DNA of 45,725 nt from JADFRG01 sp964590515 (GCA_964590515.1 CAZPZD010000016.1:1-45725); one strand, 5' to 3'; counted from the stretch's first letter, positions 32,997 to 42,130 are shown. Notes: a model not told the origin generated them from the sequence alone. Numbers and translations are program-made.

Positions 32997-33527
32997 TCAG
33001 GGACCCGATTTTGTGGGGAGCGGCTCACCGCACCACTGGCATTTCGCTTGGCCTATGGGGCTGAGGCCCTGGCACTTCGGGCAAACCGGAAGCTGGCCCC
33101 GCGGTTTCACGCCCCCTTCCAATTCGGCGGCCAACTTGACCACGTCCGATGGGCTGAGCGCGGCTGGCGGGCCGCCCATCCGAGGGGCCGAGCTAATTCG
33201 GGCACCGCGGGGGTCCTCGGTGACGGTGAAGCCCATGCCCCGCAAGGCTTGGGCAGTGTTCTCGCTAAACTCACGTCGGGCCTCGGGCGTGGGTGCCCGC
33301 AGCCGACCGGCAAGAATCTCCCGCAGGTCTTCCGGGACCTGGTCAAGCAGGTCCTCGGAATTGTTCCCTTGTTCGGCTAGCAGTTGGCGAAAGTGGTTTG
33401 CACCAGAGGGAGGCCGGCTCTCGGGAGGGTGCCAGCCGCAATACTGGCAAGCAGGAGTGGCCGCTGAAGGGGCGGCAGACTGAAGACCCGCCCCGCAGCC
33501 CGGACAAACCGGAGTGTCCTGCTGCAT
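32997..33527 (-). CDS. Small protein with a zinc ribbon at each end
   Basis: 176 residues. Cysteine pairs C8/C11 and C27/C30 form one zinc ribbon at the N-terminus, and C149/C152 with C163/C166 (CPKCQG, CQWCGE) form another at the C-terminus. The middle (about 45-135) is helical and acidic, with no membrane segment. Double zinc ribbons of this kind often bind nucleic acid or protein partners; the role is unknown. TAGGAT lies exactly 6 nt before ATG 33527, predicting a leaderless mRNA. The upstream gene, 56 bp away, also encodes a zinc-ribbon protein. Confidence 0.75.
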   Translation of the reverse strand: MQQDTPVCPGCGAGLQSAAPSAATPACQYCGWHPPESRPPSGANHFRQLLAEQGNNSEDLLDQVPEDLREILAGRLRAPTPEARREFSENTAQALRGMGFTVTEDPRGARISSAPRMGGPPAALSPSDVVKLAAELEGGVKPRGQLPVCPKCQGLSPIGQAKCQWCGEPLPTKSGP

Positions 33528-33533
33528 ACCCCT

Positions 33534-33539
33534 ATCCTA
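33534..33539 (-). promoter_or_regulatory. -10-like box 6 nt before the zinc-ribbon start codon
   Basis: Minus-strand TAGGAT followed by six bases and ATG 33527. It matches the leaderless geometry of lepB, miaB and alr, but the box itself is a weaker match. Confidence 0.35.
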
Positions 33540-33583
33540 ACGGCCGAGTGACCGGCCCACAATCACCTAAGAGTCAGCACAGC

Positions 33584-34807
33584 TTAGACCGGCTGCTCGA
33601 GTCCGTTTGACTCGCCGATCCGGGCGACCTCAACCGTATCGTTTGCGGCGGCGAAACGGTCGGCGTATCCGCGGTTGCGCCACAGATAACCGGTCGGCTC
33701 ACCATTCAGCCCGGGCCGAACCTGAAGAGTGGAACGCACATACGAGGCGTCCGCAGAAGGTGGCAGCCGGGAGAGTCTCCCGAGCAGCAGCATGGCCGGC
33801 AGGGTGTAGCCAATCAGCCCCAGCGCGCCCAAGATCAGGATAGACGCCAGCGGCGCCTGCTGGACATCCAGTATATCGACCGCCAGGAGAGTCACCATGA
33901 GAATCATCCCGATGGCGATCGAACCGAGGTGCACGGCAAGCCAAGAATTCTTCTCTTCGCTACTGCGGGCTTTGACCCGCTGATGGCACTGCCGGCACAG
34001 TGGGATCGGATAACGGGTGCGGTTAGGATCCGCCCCGATCACGACCAAGCCCCGATCCGCAGGTTGACGAAGACAGTGGGCGCATAAGTCGGCGGGGAAC
34101 TTGGGTGGCTGTGCGCCCACGATCACCTTGAACCGCTGCCCCGGATCAGGCTCGGCAGACTCATGGCCGAGCTCGGCGTCCCGGGCAGTCTCGGCGGTTT
34201 CTAGAATCGGTGCGCCCGGCGCTTGGCCAAGGAATTCGTTGAGTGTCCCGATCCCGAAGGGCGGGGTGGGGGCCCGCTCGGCCCCGCCGTTGTTCTGCCC
34301 AGCTGCGGAACCAATGCCGAAGGGTGGAGTCGGCTCCTCTGCGGAGTCGGCGGAAGCCGGATCCAGGGGGAGGGCTTCGACCTCGTTAGCCGGTTCTGGT
34401 CCAACTACGGCCAGAGGCGCCGGGACTGCCCCGCGCTCGGCCCGCGCTCTGACTTCGATCGCCGGCAGCGCGATCCACCGTTTGAGGGCGAACTCTCGGG
34501 TAGCCGGGTAGTTAGCGGAGATGGAGCCGTACATGACGAGGCTCGATCCCTCGCCTAGAACATAGGCCGAGGCGCAGCTCGAACACCGGACGTAATCCGG
34601 GAGCTTCGCAACATGCACGACAGAAAGAGCCGCCTGACCACAGATCGCGCAGCTCCGCCCGGCCGCGTAGTTGGCCTCCACGTTGTTGCGGGGAAGCGGT
34701 TGGATTCTTTCCATTCCTTCCGGCTTCCGCTTCAATCTAGCATAGTGAACCGGCAGACGGTAGCGGTCCCAGTTTCCTACCCGACTTGGGTCTGCCACTC
34801 GCGTCAT
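33584..34807 (-). CDS. Zinc-ribbon membrane protein of unknown function
   Basis: 407 residues from ATG 34807, which overlaps the LCP stop in ATGA; ATG 34714 (MERIQPL) is an alternative. Cysteine pairs at 53/56 and 75/78 form one zinc ribbon, and pairs at 242/245 and 271/274 form a second. The linker between them is acidic and low-complexity and contains PTPPFGIG twice (159-166 and 180-187). Two membrane helices lie at about 293-313 and 320-343, with a cytoplasmic tail. I recognise no family. Coupling to the LCP gene suggests a cell-envelope role, with the zinc ribbons facing the cytoplasm. Confidence 0.75.
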   Translation of the reverse strand: MTRVADPSRVGNWDRYRLPVHYARLKRKPEGMERIQPLPRNNVEANYAAGRSCAICGQAALSVVHVAKLPDYVRCSSCASAYVLGEGSSLVMYGSISANYPATREFALKRWIALPAIEVRARAERGAVPAPLAVVGPEPANEVEALPLDPASADSAEEPTPPFGIGSAAGQNNGGAERAPTPPFGIGTLNEFLGQAPGAPILETAETARDAELGHESAEPDPGQRFKVIVGAQPPKFPADLCAHCLRQPADRGLVVIGADPNRTRYPIPLCRQCHQRVKARSSEEKNSWLAVHLGSIAIGMILMVTLLAVDILDVQQAPLASILILGALGLIGYTLPAMLLLGRLSRLPPSADASYVRSTLQVRPGLNGEPTGYLWRNRGYADRFAAANDTVEVARIGESNGLEQPV

Positions 34808-35892
34808 GGGTTCTGAACGAAGGCCTCCGGCCCAAAGGCCTGTACCAGCATCGCCAGAATCGCATCCCGCTTTGGAAGCAGCACGGAAGCGCCGCCTGGG
34901 GTTCGCCAGAAATCCGCCATCGAAGGGTCCACGTTGAAGTGCTGGATTCGGGAGGAGTCGGCTGCAACCTGCAGCGCAGTGGGCACCAGCGGCAGCAGGT
35001 CACCCAATTCGAGGTCGGTCCGCAGCGAGTTGTAGAACTGATTGTAGACCTCGGGCAATCGCAACAGGCCATTGATACTGACGATCTTGACGAAGATCGC
35101 TTGAACGACCTCTTGCTGCCTGCGCAGCCGATCGAAATCGCCGGTGGCCTTGCGCATGCGAGCGTAGCAGAGCGCCTCAAAGCCGTCCATGAAATAACTG
35201 CCCGGGCCGTAGCTGCGGTAGACGCCCCCGCACTCATCCGTGAGGTAGCTGGTCGATTGCACTGTGATCCCGCCCAGGGCGTCGACCGCGTTGATGAACC
35301 CGGAGAAGGTGGTCCGAGCCCAGCCGTCCAGATCGATCCCGAAGTTGTAGAGGATCGTCTGCCGCATCATCTCGAACCCGCCCCGCGGGTCGGCCGTATT
35401 GATCCGGTCCATCCGCCAGCCGGGAATGTAAACGTATAGGTCGCGGGGAATTGAGATCAGTTTGGCTGTGCCGGTGGCTGGATCCACCGATACCACCATG
35501 ATGGTGTCGGTCCGGAACCCTCCGGTGTCCGGCCGCGCATCGCTCCCCAGCAGGATCACGTTCAGCACGTCGTCCCCGAACGCGATCTCCGGCATGGGTG
35601 GTGGGATCTCGGTTGCCGACAGCTCAGCGGGTCCCGGAAAGTCGCCCCAGATCGCTGTCGGAGTCGGGGTAAGGGAGGGAGTCGGCGTGTCGGCCGGAGT
35701 TGGAGTCAGAGTAATGGTCGGGGTGGGCGAAGGCAGCTCCGTCGGGAAGGCCAGGGCGGTTGACGTTTCAACCACGCTTGTCTCAATGCCTATATTCTGC
35801 ACCGTATCTTGCAGACGGCTTTGAAGCGAGGCCAGGCAGGCGATCGACAATCCTCCGGCAAAGCCTATGAAGACCAGCAGGCGGGTTTTCAA
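34804..35892 (-). CDS. LCP-family (LytR-CpsA-Psr) cell-wall glycopolymer ligase
   Basis: About 362 residues from TTG 35892 (LKTRLLVFIGFAGG). A longer frame reaches ATG 35991, but a TAGAAT box at 35955-35960 lies inside that stretch, which favours the TTG. One N-terminal membrane helix is followed by a Thr/Pro-rich linker and the LCP domain: VILLGSDARPDTGGFRTDTI (pyrophosphate-binding Asp and Arg), ISIPRDLYVYIPG, DALGG and CYARMRKATGDFDRLRRQQ. LCP enzymes transfer lipid-linked glycopolymers to peptidoglycan or other acceptors. The C-terminal region contains a conserved-looking DFWRTPGG stretch of unknown role. Confidence 0.92.
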   Translation of the reverse strand: MKTRLLVFIGFAGGLSIACLASLQSRLQDTVQNIGIETSVVETSTALAFPTELPSPTPTITLTPTPADTPTPSLTPTPTAIWGDFPGPAELSATEIPPPMPEIAFGDDVLNVILLGSDARPDTGGFRTDTIMVVSVDPATGTAKLISIPRDLYVYIPGWRMDRINTADPRGGFEMMRQTILYNFGIDLDGWARTTFSGFINAVDALGGITVQSTSYLTDECGGVYRSYGPGSYFMDGFEALCYARMRKATGDFDRLRRQQEVVQAIFVKIVSINGLLRLPEVYNQFYNSLRTDLELGDLLPLVPTALQVAADSSRIQHFNVDPSMADFWRTPGGASVLLPKRDAILAMLVQAFGPEAFVQNP

Positions 35893-35954
35893 GCCAGCAT
35901 CCTTTTGGGCAACCAAAGAATCAGACGCATTCTGGCAGCCACAAGATCCCGCGG

Positions 35955-35960
35955 ATTCTA
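35955..35960 (-). promoter_or_regulatory. -10 box for the LCP gene
   Basis: Minus-strand TAGAAT followed by CCG, matching the TPR and exporter promoters. The predicted start is near 35947. There is no clear -35. Confidence 0.4.
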
Positions 35961-36074
35961 TTCCAAACTGTGACCCCGGCCATGGATGCAATCCGTGTGC
36001 CTACGGAAGGCCGGTTTAATGGCAGCCGCCCGCTTTAGCCGGAGGAAGAGGGGTCGCGGGCGGCTTCGAGACCT

Positions 36075-36096
36075 GGACACTCTGGGGGGAGTGTCC
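36075..36096. terminator. Stem-loop between the ABC exporter and the LCP gene
   Basis: GGACACTC (36075-36082) and GAGTGTCC (36089-36096) form a perfect 8-bp stem with a 6-nt G-rich loop. It lies about 35 bp past the minus-strand exporter stop at 36132. No T-run follows, so it could be a terminator or a processing site. Confidence 0.4.
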
Positions 36097-36131
36097 GGTT
36101 CCATAGTAGGTGATTCTAGGGTTGGGTCACC

Positions 36132-37988
36132 TTACAGAGGCCTAACAGAGTCCGAGGGGCCAAGCCCTGGTCCACTCGCCGCAGCAGCCAGCCGCGATTG
36201 TTGGACATAGGCTAGCGATTGGTGGCGGAAATAGGTGTTGTATAACTCGGCGTAGTGGCCGCCCTGGGCCATCAAACGATCGTGGTCACCTTGCTCGATG
36301 ACTCGGCCCTGCCGCAGGACGACAATCCGATCGCAGGCCCGGACCGTGGACAGCCGATGGGCGATCAGGATTGAGGTCGTCTCCGCCAGGATAAGCTGCA
36401 GGGCTTCCTGAATCTGGGACTCGGTGAAAGGATCGATGTTGGCGGTGGCCTCATCCAGGATGAAGATCGCCGGCCGTTGAACCAAGACTCGCATCAAAGA
36501 GACCAGCTGCCGCTGCCCCATTGACAACCGGCCCCCGCGTTCCCCGACTGTGCTGAGCAACCCCTGCGGGAGAGTTTCCAGCCACTCGCCGGAGCCGATT
36601 CGCCGGGCGAGGGCGGCAATCTCCTCGTCCGACACCTCCGGCCGGGCATAGCGGATGTTGTCGGTGACCGTCCCGGCGAAGAGGAACGGATTCTGAGACA
36701 CCAGCCCAATTTGTCGCCGAAAGTCATGCAAATCGAGCGACCGTATATCCAGTCCGTCGACCAGCACTCGCCCCGCCTGAAACTCGTAGAACCTTGTGAT
36801 CAATTTCACAATAGAAGACTTACCGGCGCCGGTGTGCCCGACCAACGCCAGGCTTTCGCCGGGCTCAATCGCCAGGCTGAAACCCTCGAGGACCGGCTCC
36901 TGTGGGTGGTAACGAAAGTCGACCTGCTCGAAGCGGATCTGGCCTTGCAGCCGGGGGATCCTCAGCCGATCGGTCTGGCGGACCTGGGATTCGGTGTCGA
37001 TCAGAGCGAACACCCGCTCGGCAGCCGAGAGGCCTCCTTGGATTTGGCTCCAGAATGCAGAGAGGCTGAGGATCGGAAACCAGAAGCGGTCCAGGCTGCG
37101 CATGAACAGGTACCAGGTACCTACCGCCACGGCTCCGCGAACCGCGGAGCTGCCGCCGAGGAACACCATCAGCGCCGTGCCGAATCCCATCATGGCGTTC
37201 AGGGTCGGGAACACGACCGACAGCACAAACCCGCGGCGAACGTTGGCGCCGTACGACTGTATATTGATTCGGTCGAACTCGGCGTAGATGGCCTGCTCCT
37301 GGCGAAAATTCTTGGCGACCGTGATCCCAGTGACCGCTTCCTTAATGCTGGCGTTGACGTTGGCGATGCCGCGCATCGAGCGGCGGATCACCCGCCGCGC
37401 CAGGCGGCGAAATCCCAGTGCGACCAACAGGAAAATCGGGATCATGCCGAGCACCCAGAGGGTTAAGCTCCATTCAATCCGGAGCAGGACCACGATCAGA
37501 ATCGCCACCTGCAGGATCTCACTGGCGACGTCGGTGACCAGCACCGCGACCTGCGCAAACTCATTGGTGTCGGAGGTGATTCGGCTGACGATCTTCCCCG
37601 AGGCATGCTCATCGTAAAAGGCCAGGTCGTGAGCGGCGGTGGCTGCGAAGGCTTCGGTCCGCAGATCAAGCATCACGGCTCCGACGGCCCGGGTGAGCAT
37701 CCGCCGCCGGACCCAGTTCACGGACCAGACCAGCACGCCTAGCAGAAAGAGCACCCCCGCGATCCAGCTCGCGGGGATCGCGGCTGGGTCGGCCTGAAGC
37801 AGCCCGACCCCTTGGGAAACCAGGATCGGTGAGGCGGCCTCACCGGCGGCGATCAACCCGGTCGCCAGCGCCGCGATCAGCACCCGCCGCCGCTGCGGAC
37901 GGAAGTACCCCGCCAGCCGGGCCACCAACTCTCGGTCGCGGTAGGTCCGGTCGTAATCCTCTCGCTCGAGATCCCGGAAGAAAGCCAT
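36132..37988 (-). CDS. ABC exporter half-transporter, canonical ATPase subunit of a heterodimer
   Basis: 618 residues: six membrane helices (about 30-320) and a C-terminal ATPase. Walker A is GHTGAGKSS. Walker B ends in the catalytic glutamate (FILDEATANID), and the H-loop is IAHRLS. The signature reads LSMGQRQL instead of LSGGQ. With the partner encoded immediately upstream (1-base overlap) it should form a heterodimer. Its intact glutamate pairs with the partner's normal signature, and its altered signature pairs with the partner's degenerate Walker B. Family members export drugs, lipids or peptides. Confidence 0.93.
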   Translation of the reverse strand: MAFFRDLEREDYDRTYRDRELVARLAGYFRPQRRRVLIAALATGLIAAGEAASPILVSQGVGLLQADPAAIPASWIAGVLFLLGVLVWSVNWVRRRMLTRAVGAVMLDLRTEAFAATAAHDLAFYDEHASGKIVSRITSDTNEFAQVAVLVTDVASEILQVAILIVVLLRIEWSLTLWVLGMIPIFLLVALGFRRLARRVIRRSMRGIANVNASIKEAVTGITVAKNFRQEQAIYAEFDRINIQSYGANVRRGFVLSVVFPTLNAMMGFGTALMVFLGGSSAVRGAVAVGTWYLFMRSLDRFWFPILSLSAFWSQIQGGLSAAERVFALIDTESQVRQTDRLRIPRLQGQIRFEQVDFRYHPQEPVLEGFSLAIEPGESLALVGHTGAGKSSIVKLITRFYEFQAGRVLVDGLDIRSLDLHDFRRQIGLVSQNPFLFAGTVTDNIRYARPEVSDEEIAALARRIGSGEWLETLPQGLLSTVGERGGRLSMGQRQLVSLMRVLVQRPAIFILDEATANIDPFTESQIQEALQLILAETTSILIAHRLSTVRACDRIVVLRQGRVIEQGDHDRLMAQGGHYAELYNTYFRHQSLAYVQQSRLAAAASGPGLGPSDSVRPL

Positions 37989-39748
37989 CAGTCGCTCAGC
38001 CGCAAGAAGATTTGGCGGTAGGCTGGAGAGTGCAGCATGAGCTCATCATGAGTGCCCAGGGCGACCATTCGTCCGTTTCGCAGCACCAGAATCAGATCGG
38101 CCCATCGGATCTGCGAGAGCCGGTGGGTAATGATCACGGTCGTTCTACCCTGCGAGGCCCGGAAGATCGCCCGCTGGATCTCGTCCTCGGTGGCACTGTC
38201 GATGGAACTGGTGGAATCATCCAGGATGAGCACCCGCGGATCGGTCAGGAACGCTCGGGCCAGCGCCACCCGTTGACGCTGGCCGCCGGAGAGGGTGACC
38301 CCGCGCTCTCCGACGATCGAACCGTAGCCATCCTGGAATCCGCGGATGAACTCGTGGGCTTGGGCCTGTTCGGCGGCGAGCTCAATGGCGGCCTGCGGGG
38401 CGGTCGGCTGACCGAAGGCGATGTTGTCGGCGATCGAGCGCGAGAACAAGAATACGTCTTGCTCGATGATCGAGATCTGCTCCCTGAGCGAGGCCAGATC
38501 CCACTCCCGGACATCAACCCCATCCACCAAGACCTGGCCTGCGGTGACGTCGTAGATCCGGTTAATCAACTTTGCAAGGGAGGTCTTACCGGAGCCGGTC
38601 TGGCCCACGATCGCCAGAGTCTGGCCCGGCCGGATCTTGAAGGATAGATCGCTCAGTGCAACCTGGCCTTCGCCGTAGCTGAGGCCGACCTCCCGGAATT
38701 CGAGCTCACCCCGCATCCGCCCGGAGTACCCGGTCGGATTCTGGTCGAGCTGTGTCTCGCGCAGAATCAGCTCAAGAATCCGGCGGGCGCTAGCCATGCC
38801 CAATGAGACCTGCGAGTAGGCAAACAGCGACACAAAGGTTGGGAATCCCAGGAGCTGGATCAAGCCCATGAACGCGATCATGCCGCCCAGGTCCAGCGCA
38901 CCCTGCCGAAACAAGATCAGGGCGTGCAGGAAAGATCCTGCCTCTGCCAGGCCGAGCAGCAACAACGGCAAATAACGGGCCTCGATGTCGCCCTGCCGGA
39001 CGAATGCATCGCGAAACGCACTGGCGTTGAAGGAAAAGCGGTCCACCTCTTGAGCCTCTTGTGCGTGTCCCTTGACCACCTCGATCCCATCCAGCGCCTC
39101 CGAAACCTGGGTGTTCATCTCCCCAAAGGTGCGGCGCACCTCCTCCGAAACCGGCCTCAGCTCATGCAGGTAGGCCCAGACCGCGAACGCGTAGCTCACC
39201 GTGAACACGGCCGGGACGAGCAGCAGCGAGGGATGGTAACTGGGGGCGAGAATCAGCGGCAGCAGCATGAAATTGGCGGAGCCGATCACGAGGTTGAAAC
39301 CGGGGTTGAACATCAACCCGATCTCGTGCACATCGTTGGTCGCTCTGGCCATCGTGTCGCCAACCGGCTGTAGGTTGTGAAAGGTCATGCTCTTGCCGAG
39401 CAAGCTGGCGTACAGTTCCTGGCGGATGTCACGCTCCAGGCGCTGGCCGAGCAGGTCGGAACCAAAGTTTCGGCCGAGCTGCAGAACTCCCCGTACGACC
39501 TGGGTGACAACGATCGTCAGGGCGATCCGTATCAGCCCGTCCCGAAGCTCACCGCCATGAAGGACCAGATTGAAGGCCTGGCCAAGCAGCACCGGAACCG
39601 CGGCCGCCAGGGACGCGTTCCCGAAGGCGCCCACCAGGGTGGTCAGCACGATCCCGCGATGGTCGGTCACGTGCGAGAGGATCCAGCGCGCGGCGCTGCG
39701 ATGGTCGCGGGCATGCGCCGGAAGGACGACAAATTCTGCGATGGTCAT
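37988..39748 (-). CDS. ABC exporter half-transporter, degenerate-site subunit of a heterodimer
   Basis: 586 residues from ATG 39748 (GTG 39751 adds one). It has six membrane helices (about 30-315) and a C-terminal ATPase. Walker A is GQTGSGKTS and the signature LSGGQRQRVALARAF is canonical. Walker B ends in LDDSTSSID, with aspartate where the catalytic glutamate should be; the H-loop is ITHRLS. This is the pattern of TM287/288- and BmrCD-like heterodimeric exporters. It is the first gene of the pair and is divergent from the metallo-hydrolase gene. Confidence 0.93.
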   Translation of the reverse strand: MTIAEFVVLPAHARDHRSAARWILSHVTDHRGIVLTTLVGAFGNASLAAAVPVLLGQAFNLVLHGGELRDGLIRIALTIVVTQVVRGVLQLGRNFGSDLLGQRLERDIRQELYASLLGKSMTFHNLQPVGDTMARATNDVHEIGLMFNPGFNLVIGSANFMLLPLILAPSYHPSLLLVPAVFTVSYAFAVWAYLHELRPVSEEVRRTFGEMNTQVSEALDGIEVVKGHAQEAQEVDRFSFNASAFRDAFVRQGDIEARYLPLLLLGLAEAGSFLHALILFRQGALDLGGMIAFMGLIQLLGFPTFVSLFAYSQVSLGMASARRILELILRETQLDQNPTGYSGRMRGELEFREVGLSYGEGQVALSDLSFKIRPGQTLAIVGQTGSGKTSLAKLINRIYDVTAGQVLVDGVDVREWDLASLREQISIIEQDVFLFSRSIADNIAFGQPTAPQAAIELAAEQAQAHEFIRGFQDGYGSIVGERGVTLSGGQRQRVALARAFLTDPRVLILDDSTSSIDSATEDEIQRAIFRASQGRTTVIITHRLSQIRWADLILVLRNGRMVALGTHDELMLHSPAYRQIFLRLSD

Positions 39749-39831
39749 CACGGGTTCGCGAGGGACGCGGGACAGGATACCATTAGTCCAGTGATGAACT
39801 CCATCCCTCGCATCCGTGGAACGGACCTGGC

Positions 39832-40506
39832 TTGACCCAGGCGGAGCACCGGATCGGCGGCGTGGACCTCGTCGCGTTCACTCTCGGACCGGCGCAGACG
39901 AATGCTTACCTGGTCGGGGATCCAGAGGCCGGGGTGGCGGTGGTCGTCGACCCCGCCTGGGACGGTGCACTGATCCAGGCCGAGGCGGCCCGCCGCGGTT
40001 GGCGGGTCACCTACATTTGGCTCACCCATGCTCACTTTGATCACTTTGGAGGCGCGGGGGCCCTCTCCGACGCGGTCGAGACGCCGATCCCGGTGGCGCT
40101 GCATGCCAAAGACCAACCATTGTGGAGAATGCGGGGTGGGGCGTCGGCATTTGGCTTTCCCGATTTTGACCCCGGCCCTGAGCCGACGGTCGCTCTTGAG
40201 CATGGGATGCAGATGCAGCTGGGTGGCAGCGGCTTTGAAGTGCGGCACACACCCGGACATACGCCGGGGCATGTGGTCTTTCGGGAGTTGGGCGCCGGCC
40301 TGGTCTTCTGCGGGGACTTGATCTTCCGGGGAAGCGTTGGCCGGACTGATTTGCCGGGTGGTGATCAAGCTGCCTTATTCGCCAGCATTCGGGATGAAAT
40401 TCTGGGCCTGCCGGACACCACCCGCCTGTTCCCTGGCCATGGATCGCCGACCACGGTTGGAGAAGAGCGCCGGTCCAATCCCTTCCTCCGTGGACTGGCG
40501 GGCTAG
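39832..40506 (+). CDS. Metallo-beta-lactamase-fold hydrolase, glyoxalase II-like
   Basis: 224 residues from TTG 39832. The metal-binding set is complete: THAHFDH, then H in HTPGHTPGH, D in CGDLIF and H in FPGHG. The overall pattern (TNAYLVG at the start, SVGRTDLPGGD near the end) is that of hydroxyacylglutathione-hydrolase-like proteins, which cleave thioesters, though many members have other substrates. It stands alone on the plus strand between minus-strand genes; its stop is 3 bp from the convergent lipoprotein gene. Confidence 0.9.
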   Translation: MTQAEHRIGGVDLVAFTLGPAQTNAYLVGDPEAGVAVVVDPAWDGALIQAEAARRGWRVTYIWLTHAHFDHFGGAGALSDAVETPIPVALHAKDQPLWRMRGGASAFGFPDFDPGPEPTVALEHGMQMQLGGSGFEVRHTPGHTPGHVVFRELGAGLVFCGDLIFRGSVGRTDLPGGDQAALFASIRDEILGLPDTTRLFPGHGSPTTVGEERRSNPFLRGLAG

Positions 40507-40509
40507 CCG

Positions 40510-41292
40510 CTAGCTCCCTTCCGCCTGCAGCCAGGCCAACCACTCCCGCACGACACCGCTGGGCTCCCGAGGTGCGAAAGCCAGGACTTCGACCTGCAAC
40601 GGGTAGCTTCCCTCCCCGGCGGCCGGCGCAAGCCCGCCTACGTGGAGCAACGACACCCCTTCACCCACCGCCGAGAGCGGAAGAACCCCAATTGCCCCTG
40701 GAGTCTGGTCAACTAGCGAAAGGGTAGCCTCCGGGCTCGGCCCCAACAGAGCTTGAGTACTGAAGCGCGAATTTCCCAGCAAATCCAGCCCCAGGGCCTC
40801 GCGCAGTTCATCCCCCCGCAGCGGGATGATCGGTGTGATGCCGAGGTCTGGCCCGTCAAACTCGCTCCAATTGCTGGCCTGGCCGCGGAAAATGCTCGCC
40901 AATTGCACGAGTGAGAGATTGCGGACTGGGTTGCCAGAATGGACGGCAAATACGATCGGCTCCCATCCGAGCGGGGTCGCGAACCAGTCGGCCGGCGGCT
41001 CTTGGGCCGAGACGACCAGTTCAAACTCACCAGCATCGACCGCCGGAAGCGTGGCGGCCGGGGCCAGTATCTCCAGGCCAAGCCCGATATAGGACCGCTG
41101 GGCCGTCGATCCTTTCTGCTCTCTGAAGGCCAGAATCCGGCTGGTGGTCCACGCCTGGAAACTGGGAGTCGTGGTGATCTCCGGGAAAGGGGTGGGGACG
41201 GGGAATGTCGCGGTCCCGCTCGTCCCTAGCGGTAACGGACCACATCCGGACAGCACGATCGAAAGCCCGAGGATCAGTGCTGTTCTAGCCAC
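40510..41292 (-). CDS. Lipoprotein with PstS-like substrate-binding domain
   Basis: 260 residues from GTG 41292. A short signal segment ends in the lipobox LSGC. The rest resembles a periplasmic-binding-protein fold of the phosphate-binding type: FELVVSAQEP, PIVFAVHSGNPVRNLSLVQL followed by IFRGQASNWSEFDG (the FxGxxxxW element of this group), PIIPLRG, and PGAIGVLPLSAVG. No permease genes are adjacent, so a transport role is uncertain; sensing or scavenging is possible. It overlaps uppP by 8 bases and is the last gene of the tgt unit. Confidence 0.8.
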   Translation of the reverse strand: MARTALILGLSIVLSGCGPLPLGTSGTATFPVPTPFPEITTTPSFQAWTTSRILAFREQKGSTAQRSYIGLGLEILAPAATLPAVDAGEFELVVSAQEPPADWFATPLGWEPIVFAVHSGNPVRNLSLVQLASIFRGQASNWSEFDGPDLGITPIIPLRGDELREALGLDLLGNSRFSTQALLGPSPEATLSLVDQTPGAIGVLPLSAVGEGVSLLHVGGLAPAAGEGSYPLQVEVLAFAPREPSGVVREWLAWLQAEGS

Positions 41293-42130
41293 GGATCAGG
41301 CTCACCAGCAGGCCAGCCGCGCCGGCCAGCGCGCAATAGACCGCGAAGCCTCGCAGCGAACCGCGCGCCAGGTGGCGGACCAGCCAGCGGATAGCGATGA
41401 ATCCAACCACCCCAGCCGCCAGAAGCCCGATCACGAGGGAGGGAACCGCCTGGGCCGCGCCGGGCTGGCCGGCCAAATCGGTGAGCGCCACCAGCCCCGC
41501 TCCGAAGATGATGGGAACCGACATCAGAAAGGAGAATCGGACCGCATCCACCCGGTCCAGGCCGCGGAAGAGCCCGGCAGAGATCGTGGCGCCGGAGCGC
41601 GAGATTCCGGGGAGCAGCGCCACCGCCTGAGCCAGCCCGATCAGGATCGCATCCCGAATCCGCAGGCTCTTGAGCGGCCGGAACTCGGCTGGGTTCGCGG
41701 CCCTGATCGACCGGGACCGCTCTCCAAGCGCCAAGAGTCCCGCGGTGCCCAGCAGCAAGCCGGCGACGGCCTGCGGATCGGAGAATGCCTGCTCAACCAT
41801 CCCACCCAGGACGATCCCGGCCAGCGCGCCCGGCAGCGTGGCGAGCAAGAGCAGCCAAGCCAGAGTCGCCTCTGGGGTCTCAAGCAAGTTGCGGTGCACC
41901 ACTGCCAGCAGGGCTGCTCGGCCGAATCGGAGCAGGTCGTCGCGGAAGGCCAAGACTACCGCAGCCAGCGTGCCCCAATGCACGGTGACGCTGAAGGTGA
42001 AGAACGCATGTGGCTCGAACTGCCAGCCGAGCAGCCAGGGCACGAGCACCAGGTGAGCCGAGGAAGAAATCGGCAGGAACTCACTGGCTCCCTGGACCAT
42101 TCCTAGGATCAGGGCCTGGTACCAGGTCAT
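41285..42130 (-). CDS. uppP: Undecaprenyl-diphosphate phosphatase
   Basis: 281 residues. An integral membrane enzyme that recycles the lipid carrier for peptidoglycan and other glycans. Both catalytic motifs are intact: the Glu-rich EFLPISSSAH near residue 17 and GISRSGATI in the second half. Several hydrophobic helices follow (PGALAGIVLGGMV, FLMSVPIIFGAGLVAL, LVIGLLAAGVVGFIAI). Its ATG overlaps the tgt stop in ATGA. The combination fits an envelope-related unit. Confidence 0.96.
   Translation of the reverse strand: MTWYQALILGMVQGASEFLPISSSAHLVLVPWLLGWQFEPHAFFTFSVTVHWGTLAAVVLAFRDDLLRFGRAALLAVVHRNLLETPEATLAWLLLLATLPGALAGIVLGGMVEQAFSDPQAVAGLLLGTAGLLALGERSRSIRAANPAEFRPLKSLRIRDAILIGLAQAVALLPGISRSGATISAGLFRGLDRVDAVRFSFLMSVPIIFGAGLVALTDLAGQPGAAQAVPSLVIGLLAAGVVGFIAIRWLVRHLARGSLRGFAVYCALAGAAGLLVSLIRG

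Noticed and set aside
36025..36064. Eight-base inverted repeat GCCGCCCG/CGGGCGGC
   Set aside because: The loop of about 24 nt is long and such repeats are expected by chance in GC-rich DNA. The nearby 36075-36096 stem is better.
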